Of a stretch of 37,366 nt of DNA, positions 31,593 through 37,366 are shown one piece after another. Source of the DNA: an uncultured Oscillospiraceae bacterium. GTDB taxonomy: Bacteria > Bacillota > Clostridia > Oscillospirales > Oscillospiraceae. The translations under genes and the position numbers were made by a program. The notes beneath the pieces are model-generated. The model saw only the letters and a program-made list of their open reading frames with translations, was not told the origin of the DNA and searched no databases. The DNA lies in the NCBI GenBank assembly GCA_904420145.1, contig CAJFUI010000037.1, forward strand, positions 1 through 37,366. Reading direction: 5' to 3'. Every line of letters starts with the position of its first letter. Position 1 is the first letter of the stretch.

Positions 31593-32555
31593 ATGACGAC
31601 AGTACGCAGCCGGGGGAGATATCAGGGAAAGCGGGTGGCAGCGAAGCGGCGCCCGCCTCGCCCCGCCGCCGGCACGGGCAGCAGAGGGGCCAGAAGTCAG
31701 GTGACGCCGCAGCAGCGCCGCCGCACGATACAGCTGGTGGTGGCCGGGGGGATTTTTGTTTTTTTGGTGATGCTGAAGCTGCTTGTTCCCCAGAGCCTGA
31801 CCACCTTCGCCGCCGCTGTCCGGGACAGCCTCAGCCGGGACGCCGACTTCAAGGCCGCCTTTTCCGCCGTGGGCCGCGCCATCGCCGGGGAGGAGAGCGT
31901 GGGCGACTCCCTTCAGGACGCCTATACCGCCGTCTTTGCCCCGGAGCAGTACCACGCGGCCCAGGCCTCGGCGGTCTGCGCGGCGGCGAAGGCCATCGAG
32001 ATGCCCGCCGACCGTCTGTACAACCGCTTGACCGGCGCCGCCGGACAGACAGAGGTGGAGGAGACGGTCCAGACCTCCCAGGAGCAGATGGTGTCCGGAC
32101 AGACCTTAGTTTATTTCAGCAGCGCCACGCCCGCCAACGTCTCCTATGAGCAGGTGGTGCTGGGCTTTGCCTATACCACACCGGTGGATGGCACATTGAC
32201 CTCCACCTTCGGCTACCGGGACCACCCCATCTACGGGGAGGAGCGCTTTCACTACGGCCTGGATATCGCCAACGGCAAGGGCACCGCCATCTGCGCCTTT
32301 GCCGACGGCACCGTGAAGGCTACCGGGGAGAGCAGCAGCCTGGGGCGCTACCTGATGATTACCCACCCCAACGGCATCACCACCCTCTACGCCCACTGTG
32401 ACCGGGTGGTGGTGACGGCAGGCACAGAGGTCTCTATGGGGCAGAAGGTAGCGGAGATGGGGGACACGGGCATCGCCACCGGGAGCCATCTGCACTTTGA
32501 GATCCTCGACGGGGACACCTATCTCAATCCCATCTACTATGTGGAGGTCCACTAA
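31593..32555 (+). CDS. M23 peptidase-domain protein, SpoIVFA-like
   Basis: 320 residues. A basic, Arg/Pro-rich cytoplasmic tail (1-45) and one membrane helix (46-63) precede a spacer of ~130 residues and a C-terminal LytM/M23 domain. Zinc ligands are complete: H220-x3-D224, H268 in YAHCD and H299-x-H301 in SHLHFE. In Bacillus subtilis SpoIVFA has a degenerate M23 domain and holds SpoIVFB in the mother-cell membrane; the M50 gene directly downstream makes this the likely role. Alternatively it is an active wall peptidase such as SpoIIQ. ATG 31593 has AAAGGGAGGGGG upstream. A CATATAGT box at 31560-31567 resembles a sigma-E -10 but lacks a clear -35. Confidence 0.8.
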   Translation: MTTVRSRGRYQGKRVAAKRRPPRPAAGTGSRGARSQVTPQQRRRTIQLVVAGGIFVFLVMLKLLVPQSLTTFAAAVRDSLSRDADFKAAFSAVGRAIAGEESVGDSLQDAYTAVFAPEQYHAAQASAVCAAAKAIEMPADRLYNRLTGAAGQTEVEETVQTSQEQMVSGQTLVYFSSATPANVSYEQVVLGFAYTTPVDGTLTSTFGYRDHPIYGEERFHYGLDIANGKGTAICAFADGTVKATGESSSLGRYLMITHPNGITTLYAHCDRVVVTAGTEVSMGQKVAEMGDTGIATGSHLHFEILDGDTYLNPIYYVEVH

Positions 32556-33177
32556 GGTCCATGTCTCCCCCGGCTTTTTCGCCATGTTGGTCTTTTCCCT
32601 CCTCTGCGGCGCGGGAGAGGTGCTGCCCCATGTGTTGATCGCCGCCCTCTGCCACGAGCTGGGGCATCTGGCGGTGCTCCGGCTTTACCGCGTCCCGGTG
32701 GAGGCGATCACAGTTACCTCCATGGGGGCAGTGATCGCCGCCCCGGGACAGGAGCGGCTGTCCTACGGACAGGAGCTGCTGGCAGCGCTGGCGGGGGTGC
32801 TGGTGAATTTCACCTTGGCGCTCCTCTTCGCCCGATTGTCCAGAGACTATCTCTTTGCCGGGGCCAACGTGATCTTGGGGGTCTACAACCTCCTGCCCCT
32901 CCAAGGGCTGGACGGAGGCAGGGCCCTCTATCTCATGGCCGCGTGGCTGCGGGAGCCCTTTGCGGCGGCACGGCTGGTCCGGCTGGTCAACCTTGTGGCC
33001 ATGGCGCTGCTGATAGGCCTCTCGATGATGCTGCTCTATCGCACCGGCAGTGGGCTGTTCTGCCTGATCGCGGTGCTGGGCATGGGGTTCTCCCAAATCA
33101 TAGGGCAGCTCAAAAAGAGAAGAGGGAGGAAGGAAAACGGGGTTGCCAAACGGGGGAAAATTAGATACAATACATAG
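32539..33177 (+). CDS. spoIVFB: M50 site-2-type intramembrane metalloprotease, SpoIVFB-like
   Basis: 212 residues with several membrane helices. H39-E-L-G-H43 is the zinc motif and NLLPLQGLDGGR (about 118-129) the second metal motif with its Asp. SpoIVFB cleaves pro-sigma-K inside the membrane to switch on late mother-cell genes. It starts at ATG 32539, 17 nt inside the M23 gene, with no clear ribosome site, so it is likely made by translational coupling. Compared with B. subtilis SpoIVFB (~288 residues) it lacks a C-terminal CBS domain. Other M50 roles are possible, but the M23-M50 pair favours sporulation. Confidence 0.85.
   Translation: MWRSTKVHVSPGFFAMLVFSLLCGAGEVLPHVLIAALCHELGHLAVLRLYRVPVEAITVTSMGAVIAAPGQERLSYGQELLAALAGVLVNFTLALLFARLSRDYLFAGANVILGVYNLLPLQGLDGGRALYLMAAWLREPFAAARLVRLVNLVAMALLIGLSMMLLYRTGSGLFCLIAVLGMGFSQIIGQLKKRRGRKENGVAKRGKIRYNT
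33143..33171 (+). promoter_or_regulatory. Sigma-A promoter inside the end of spoIVFB
   Basis: TTGCCA at 33143-33148, 17-nt spacer, TACAAT at 33166-33171. It lies in the last codons of the M50 gene and drives the radical-SAM pair; start near 33178. Confidence 0.8.
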
Positions 33178-33210
33178 GATATTCAATCAAACAAAAAGGA
33201 GCAAACTCCC

Positions 33211-35043
33211 TTGGATAAGAAGCTGCAGCGCATCCTCAGTCGGGTGCAGAAGCCGGCCCGGTACGTGGGCGGCGAGTATAACGCGGTGCAAAAGGACAAG
33301 GCGGCGGTGGATACCCGGGTAGCCCTGTGCTTTCCGGACACCTATGAGATCGGCATGTCCAACCTTGGCCTGCGGATTCTCTACGGCGTGCTCAACGGGA
33401 TGGAGGGCGTCTGGTGTGAGCGGGCCTTCACCCCTTGGGGGGACATGGAGGCGGAGATGCGCGCCAACGGCGTGCCCCTCTACGCCCTCGAGTCCACCGA
33501 TCCGGTGAGAGACTTTGACATCGTGGCCTTCTCCGTAGGCTATGAGATGGCCTACACCGCCATTTTGACCATGCTGGACCTCGCCGGCATCCCCCTCCAC
33601 AGCGCGGAGCGGAGCTCTCTATCCCCCCTGGTGATCGCTGGCGGCACCGCCATGTATAACGCCGAGCCGATAGCGGATTTCATCGATCTCGCCTGTATCG
33701 GCGAGGGGGAGGAGGAGCTGCCTGAGCTCGTCGCCCTCTACCGCACCGCCAAGGCGGAGGGGTGGGACAAGCCCCGCTTCCTCCGGGAGGCCAGCCGGAT
33801 TGAGGGGATCTATGTCCCCTCCCTCTACGATGTCTCCTACCATGATGACGGTACCATCGCCGCCATCACCCCCAAGGACGGCGCCCCGGCGCAGGTGCGC
33901 AAGCGCATCATACAGGACATGGACCGGGCCTATTTCCCGGTGAAGTCCATTGTCCCCTCCACGGAGATCGTCCACGACCGGGTGACCCTGGAGATTTTCC
34001 GGGGCTGCATCCGGGGCTGCCGTTTCTGTCAGGCGGGCTACGTCTACCGCCCGGTGCGCTGCCGCAGCAAGGATCTGCTGGTGCGCTGCGGTGTGGAGGC
34101 CTGCGAGGACTCCGGCTATCAGGAGATGACCCTCTCCAGCCTCTCCACCAGCGACTATCCGGAGCTGGTGGAGCTGTGCGACGGTTTGGACGCCTACTGC
34201 AGCGCCCACCATGTGAATCTGAGCCTGCCCAGCCTCCGGGCGGACAACTTCTCCATGGCCCTCACCGAGCGGATGGCCAAGGGGCGCAAGGCCGGATTGA
34301 CCTTTGCCCCGGAGGCCGGGACCCAGCGCCTGCGGGACGCCATCAACAAGAACCTCACCGAGGAGGATTTGATGGAGAGTTTGGAGCGGGCCTTCTCCAA
34401 TGGCTGGAACGCGGTGAAGCTCTACTACATGCTGGGCCTGCCCACGGAGACCGACGAGGATATCATCGGCATCGCCGAGATGGCCAGCCATGTGGTCCAC
34501 TGCTGGCGGGAGCACGCCAGCAACAAGGCCCGGGGCGTGCGGATCACCGTGTCCACCAGCTGGTTTGTGCCCAAGCCCTTTACCGCCTTTCAGTGGGAGC
34601 CACAGATCACCCGGGCGGAGTACGAGCGCCGGGTGAAGCTCCTGCGGGAGCATATGACCGCCCGGGCGGTGACCTATAACTGGCACGACGGGGACACCAG
34701 CTTCCTGGAGGCGGTGCTGGCCCGGGGCGACCGGCGCCTTGGTCAGGTGCTGGAGACCGCCTGGCGCAAGGGCGCCCACTTGGACGCGTGGCAGGACTAC
34801 TTTGACCTCGGCCGCTGGCTGGCGGCCTTTGACGAGTGCGGCCTGGACCCAGCCTTCTATGCCAACCGGGAGCGGGGAAGGGAGGAAATCTTCCCGTGGA
34901 GCGTGATCTCCTGCGGCGTGGGGGACGACTACCTGTGGCGGGAGCGGGAGCGGGCCTACGCCTCTGTGACCACCCCGGACTGCCGCACCCAGTGCAGCGG
35001 CTGCGGCGCCAACAAACTGGTGGGAGGGAAGTGCCATGTCTGA
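33211..35043 (+). CDS. B12-binding-like/radical SAM protein, TIGR03960 family
   Basis: 610 residues. The N-terminal part (about 35-180, VALCFPDTYEIGMSNLGLRILYGVLN and PLVIAGGTAMYNAEPIADFIDLACIGEGEEELPELV) has the cobalamin-binding-domain fold but no obvious DxHxxG lower ligand. The radical SAM cluster motif is C266-x3-C270-x2-C273 within EIFRGCIRGCRFCQAG. Start is TTG 33211 with AAAAAGGAG about 8 nt upstream. The C-terminus has CRTQCSGCGAN, possibly a second metal site. The reaction is unknown; the gene is usually paired with the TIGR03936 protein encoded next, with which it overlaps by 8 nt. Confidence 0.9.
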   Translation: MDKKLQRILSRVQKPARYVGGEYNAVQKDKAAVDTRVALCFPDTYEIGMSNLGLRILYGVLNGMEGVWCERAFTPWGDMEAEMRANGVPLYALESTDPVRDFDIVAFSVGYEMAYTAILTMLDLAGIPLHSAERSSLSPLVIAGGTAMYNAEPIADFIDLACIGEGEEELPELVALYRTAKAEGWDKPRFLREASRIEGIYVPSLYDVSYHDDGTIAAITPKDGAPAQVRKRIIQDMDRAYFPVKSIVPSTEIVHDRVTLEIFRGCIRGCRFCQAGYVYRPVRCRSKDLLVRCGVEACEDSGYQEMTLSSLSTSDYPELVELCDGLDAYCSAHHVNLSLPSLRADNFSMALTERMAKGRKAGLTFAPEAGTQRLRDAINKNLTEEDLMESLERAFSNGWNAVKLYYMLGLPTETDEDIIGIAEMASHVVHCWREHASNKARGVRITVSTSWFVPKPFTAFQWEPQITRAEYERRVKLLREHMTARAVTYNWHDGDTSFLEAVLARGDRRLGQVLETAWRKGAHLDAWQDYFDLGRWLAAFDECGLDPAFYANRERGREEIFPWSVISCGVGDDYLWRERERAYASVTTPDCRTQCSGCGANKLVGGKCHV

Positions 35044-35698
35044 GTATCGCCTGCTCTTTTCCAAGGAGGGGACGGCCTCCTATATCTCCCATTTAGACCT
35101 GCTGCGCACCTTCCAGCGGGCCTTCATCCGCTCTGGACTGGTGATTCGCCACTCCAGCGGCTTCCATCCCCACCCGAAGATGTCCTTTGTGCTGCCGCTG
35201 TCCGTGGGGCAGACCAGCGCATATGAGCTCTTGGACTTTGAGACGGTGGAGGAGCTGCCCTGCGCGGCGCTGCCGGCGCGGCTCAACGCCCATCTGCCGT
35301 CCGGAGTGGAGATTTTGGACTGCTGGACGCCGGAGCGGGCGGTCCGGGAGCTGCGCTCTCTCCGGGCGGATGTGACCTTGACGTACGACCGCGGCGTCCC
35401 CGAGGGTGCGGCGGAGGCCATCCGGGCGCTGCTGCTGGGGGACACAGTGGTGGTATCCAAGCGGAACAAGAAGAAGCAGATGGCGGATGTGGACATCCGC
35501 CCCATGATCGAGTCGGTGGAGGCGGAGACGGCCGGGGAGGATTTAGTGCTCCATGTGACGGTGCAGGCCCAGAACCCCGGGGTGAACCCCGCCCTTTTAG
35601 CTGCTGCTGTGGAGCGGCACCTGCCGGCATACAGGGCGGACTTTGTGCAGGTGCGCCGTCTCTCCCTGCTGGACAGTGAGGGAAAGCTGTTTCGCTGA
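35036..35698 (+). CDS. TIGR03936/DUF2344 radical-SAM-associated protein
   Basis: 220 residues. RLLFSKEGTASYISHLDLLRTFQRAFIRSGLVIRHSSGFHPHPKMSFVLPLSVGQTSAYELLDFE is the hallmark DUF2344 N-terminus; the C-terminus is a mixed alpha/beta region. Its function is unknown, but it nearly always follows the TIGR03960 protein and is thought to work with it, possibly on tRNA or ribosomal components. In most Firmicutes RNase E/G, rplU and rpmA come next; here the RNase G gene is absent and smpB follows after a promoter. Confidence 0.88.
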   Translation: MSEYRLLFSKEGTASYISHLDLLRTFQRAFIRSGLVIRHSSGFHPHPKMSFVLPLSVGQTSAYELLDFETVEELPCAALPARLNAHLPSGVEILDCWTPERAVRELRSLRADVTLTYDRGVPEGAAEAIRALLLGDTVVVSKRNKKKQMADVDIRPMIESVEAETAGEDLVLHVTVQAQNPGVNPALLAAAVERHLPAYRADFVQVRRLSLLDSEGKLFR

Positions 35699-35769
35699 GG
35701 GCGGCTGCACGGTGGGGACAGCCGAGATATGCTCCTGCATGGAACCTTTGCGCCGGCCCACACAGAAAA

Positions 35770-35796
35770 AACCCCATCTGCATGGCGGGTGGGGTT
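35770..35796. terminator. Stem-loop after the radical-SAM pair
   Basis: AACCCCATCT 35770-35779 with GGGTGGGGTT 35787-35796, two G-T pairs, loop GCATGGC. A5 precedes it; no T-run on the plus strand, so it may be weak. Confidence 0.45.
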
Positions 35797-35863
35797 AAAG
35801 CTTTGCATGTGCATCAGGAATAGGGATGGAGCTCCGAGGGAAAAAGCGACACAATTTGTTCAC

Positions 35864-35892
35864 TTGTAAGACGGCGGCGGGTATGCTATAAT
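35864..35892 (+). promoter_or_regulatory. Sigma-A promoter of smpB
   Basis: TTGTAA at 35864-35869, 17-nt spacer, TATAAT at 35887-35892 with TGC before it (extended -10). Leader ~60 nt. Confidence 0.8.
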
Positions 35893-35959
35893 ATCCAACA
35901 GAAGTCATTTCACTGCGCAGTATCGAAACAGCGGCCCATTGGCCGAGAGGAGGGACTCC

Positions 35960-36430
35960 ATGGAAAAATCCGGCGTCAAGATCGCGGCCCAGAACCGGAA
36001 GGCCTACCACGACTACTTTGTGGAGGACCGCTATGAGGCGGGCATTGAGCTCTTTGGCACGGAGGTCAAGTCCATCCGGGCAGGTACGCTGAATCTGAAG
36101 GACGCCTTCTGCATCGCCAAAAACGGAGAGATCTACGTCCACGGTATGCACATCAGCCCCTATGAACACGGCAATATCTTTAACCGGGATCCCCTCCGGC
36201 CCCGGCGGCTGCTGATGCACAAGCGGGAGATCCGCAAGCTGCAGGCGCTGGTCCAGCAGGATGGCATGGCGCTGGTTCCTTTGAGCGTCTACTTCAAAAA
36301 TTCCAGGGTAAAGGTGGAGGTAGGCGTCTGCAAGGGCAAGAAGAACTACGATAAGCGTCAGGCCATCGCCAAGCGGGACAGCAAACGGGAGATCGACCGG
36401 GCCATGAAGTCAGCGCGGTCCATAGGATAG
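35960..36430 (+). CDS. smpB: SsrA-binding protein SmpB
   Basis: 156 residues, normal length. [45 protein letters not shown] is the SmpB core; [24 protein letters not shown] and the basic C-terminal tail [24 protein letters not shown] bind the tmRNA and the decoding centre. It escorts tmRNA to stalled ribosomes. ATG 35960 has AGGAGG 6 nt upstream; an earlier TTG in frame is ignored. ssrA begins about 0.7 kb downstream. Confidence 0.95.
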   Translation: MEKSGVKIAAQNRKAYHDYFVEDRYEAGIELFGTEVKSIRAGTLNLKDAFCIAKNGEIYVHGMHISPYEHGNIFNRDPLRPRRLLMHKREIRKLQALVQQDGMALVPLSVYFKNSRVKVEVGVCKGKKNYDKRQAIAKRDSKREIDRAMKSARSIG

Positions 36431-36472
36431 ATACGGACTCAATATGTAAGATAATAAAGGAGAAACATCGCT

Positions 36473-36997
36473 ATGAGCAATCCAATCGTTCGCTTTGAAT
36501 TGGAAAACGGACAGGTGATGACCGGGGAGCTGTATCCGGATAAGGCCCCCAACACAGTCAACAATTTTATCGCTTTGGCCAACAGCGGCTACTATGACGG
36601 CTTGATTTTCCACCGCTGTATCCCCGGCTTTATGATCCAAGGCGGCTGTCCCAACGGTACTGGCATGGGCGGTCCCGGCTATTCCATCCATGGAGAGTTT
36701 GCCGGCAACGGCTTTGCGCAAAACGATATCAAGCACACCCTCGGCGTATTGTCCATGGCACGTACCATGATGCCCAACAGCGCCGGCAGCCAGTTCTTCA
36801 TCATGGTGGACGACGCGCCCCATCTGGACGGGCAGTATGCCGCCTTCGGCAAGATTACGGACAATGTGGAGGCCGCCGTGGCCATCAGCGAGCTGCCCAC
36901 GGACATGCGGGATAAGCCTAAGACACCGGTGGTGATTAAATCTGTGCGGGTGGACACCCTCGGTGAGGACTATCCCGCGCCGAAAAAAGTAAAGTAA
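36473..36997 (+). CDS. Cyclophilin-type peptidyl-prolyl isomerase
   Basis: 174 residues. FHRCIPGFMIQGGCPNGTGMGGPGYSIHGEF, the catalytic region with Arg, SMARTMMPNSAGSQFFI and LDGQYAAFGKIT match single-domain bacterial cyclophilins that speed prolyl cis-trans isomerisation. No signal peptide, so cytoplasmic. AAAGGAG lies upstream of the ATG. It lies 42 nt after smpB and is probably cotranscribed. Confidence 0.93.
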   Translation: MSNPIVRFELENGQVMTGELYPDKAPNTVNNFIALANSGYYDGLIFHRCIPGFMIQGGCPNGTGMGGPGYSIHGEFAGNGFAQNDIKHTLGVLSMARTMMPNSAGSQFFIMVDDAPHLDGQYAAFGKITDNVEAAVAISELPTDMRDKPKTPVVIKSVRVDTLGEDYPAPKKVK

Positions 36998-37083
36998 GCG
37001 GCTGAGCTCATGGACACAGCCGGAATAGTGATCTGTTTTTCCGACTGCCGTTTCCAGCAAAAGGCTGTGCTGTTCATATTTTG

Positions 37084-37115
37084 TTGATGCTTTTTTGCGG
37101 GGACTGTGGTATACT
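37084..37115 (+). promoter_or_regulatory. Promoter of ssrA
   Basis: TGG-TATACT with TATACT at 37110-37115 (extended -10); TTGATG at 37084-37089 is 20 nt upstream, a loose -35. Transcription would begin about 37122, near the mature 5' end. Confidence 0.6.
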
Positions 37116-37149
37116 ATATCATATGGTATCCCACAGTCGCCCCAAATAC

Positions 37150-37366
37150 GGGGGTGTACTGGTTTCGACGGGGATGAGGAAGCGGGATAAGCGGGCGGTG
37201 GCGCCTGGCCACCATAAAACGGGCAACTTATAAATTAAAGAACAACAACACTGTTGCTGTTGCTGCCTAAGTAAAGGCAGCCGTCTTCAGCCGGAGAGGC
37301 CACAGGCCGGCTAAGGCGTCGTTGATGTGGCGTCCGTGAGGCGGGAAAGAGTTGACCCGCCCACGC
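37150..37366 (+). ncRNA. ssrA: Transfer-messenger RNA (partial, 3' end beyond window)
   Basis: GGGGGTGTACTGGTTTCGACGGGGATG at the 5' end is the tmRNA acceptor/TPsi-like start (only the first bases given here as a family landmark; T-loop-like GGTTTCGAC is visible at 37161-37169). The tag frame begins with GCA at 37223-37225 and reads ATYKLKNNNTVAVAA, stopping at TAA 37268-37270; it ends in the -AVAA that proteases recognise. Pseudoknot-forming GC-rich segments follow. The window ends before the 3' acceptor, so the gene is incomplete. tmRNA rescues ribosomes stalled on broken mRNA, with SmpB encoded just upstream. Confidence 0.95.

Noticed and set aside
33619-35064. Long open frame (481 residues) on the minus strand
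   Set aside because: Antisense to the radical-SAM gene, His/Gly/Leu-rich shadow composition, no ribosome site or motif.

Overview
The window is GC-rich and densely coded. Gene families, Shine-Dalgarno sequences (AGGAGG type) and spaced sigma-A promoters point to a low-diversity Firmicutes lineage of the Clostridia. The best fit is a GC-rich gut member of the Oscillospiraceae group (Flavonifractor/Oscillibacter-like). This is inferred from gene content, not from a marker search. The SpoIVFA/SpoIVFB-like pair suggests a spore former. A two-piece CRISPR, rRNA or tRNA signal was not seen.

Left edge (1-1560): the end of a prophage late region, with the tail of a small membrane protein, two holin-like proteins and an M15 endolysin, linked by ATGA overlaps. 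After it come three GTTAGTTACA direct repeats at exact 11-bp pitch, a plausible prophage/chromosome boundary, and a strong bidirectional terminator.

1587-10393: mostly minus-strand genes. They encode a leaderless Cu/Zn superoxide dismutase, a Cys-rich 77-residue protein, and a translationally coupled pair (conserved unknown plus lipoprotein nuclease with an Ada-like zinc finger). Further on are an XRE/zinc-ribbon regulator, a Nim-type flavoprotein with a threonine aldolase, and an unknown membrane protein. Two plus-strand genes sit among them: a GT2 glycosyltransferase, and an unknown membrane protein whose leader carries two abutting perfect palindromes.

10560-18538: plus strand. PcrA helicase has a short intrinsic terminator between its promoter and its start codon, and is followed by an MBL-fold hydrolase. 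Next is a four-gene surface module: DUF4358-like lipoprotein, MBOAT O-acyltransferase, DHHW (AlgX/AlgJ-like) protein, and a second lipoprotein that fuses bacterial Ig-like repeats to the same DUF4358-like domain. Together they look like an acyl-transfer machine that decorates an extracellular polymer, with two paralogous lipoproteins as partners.

18650-25717: a GPP34-family protein, a minimal MerR regulator, a cytidine-deaminase-like protein, a MmcQ/YjbR protein with an N-terminal extension, a DHFR-fold protein and a GNAT acetyltransferase. An XRE membrane regulator and a HAD phosphatase (both minus) follow, then a YczE-like membrane protein and an EamA transporter.

25725-37366: envelope and housekeeping genes. 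These are a GT4 glycosyltransferase, a WecG/TagA/CpsF glycosyltransferase overlapping tmk, and a very Cys/Asn-rich 54-residue peptide on the minus strand. Then come mltG overlapping a U32 (TrhP-like) protein, an M23/M50 pair resembling SpoIVFA/SpoIVFB, and the TIGR03960/TIGR03936 radical-SAM pair. The window closes with smpB, a cyclophilin and the start of ssrA (tmRNA), so both trans-translation components are adjacent; ssrA runs off the end.
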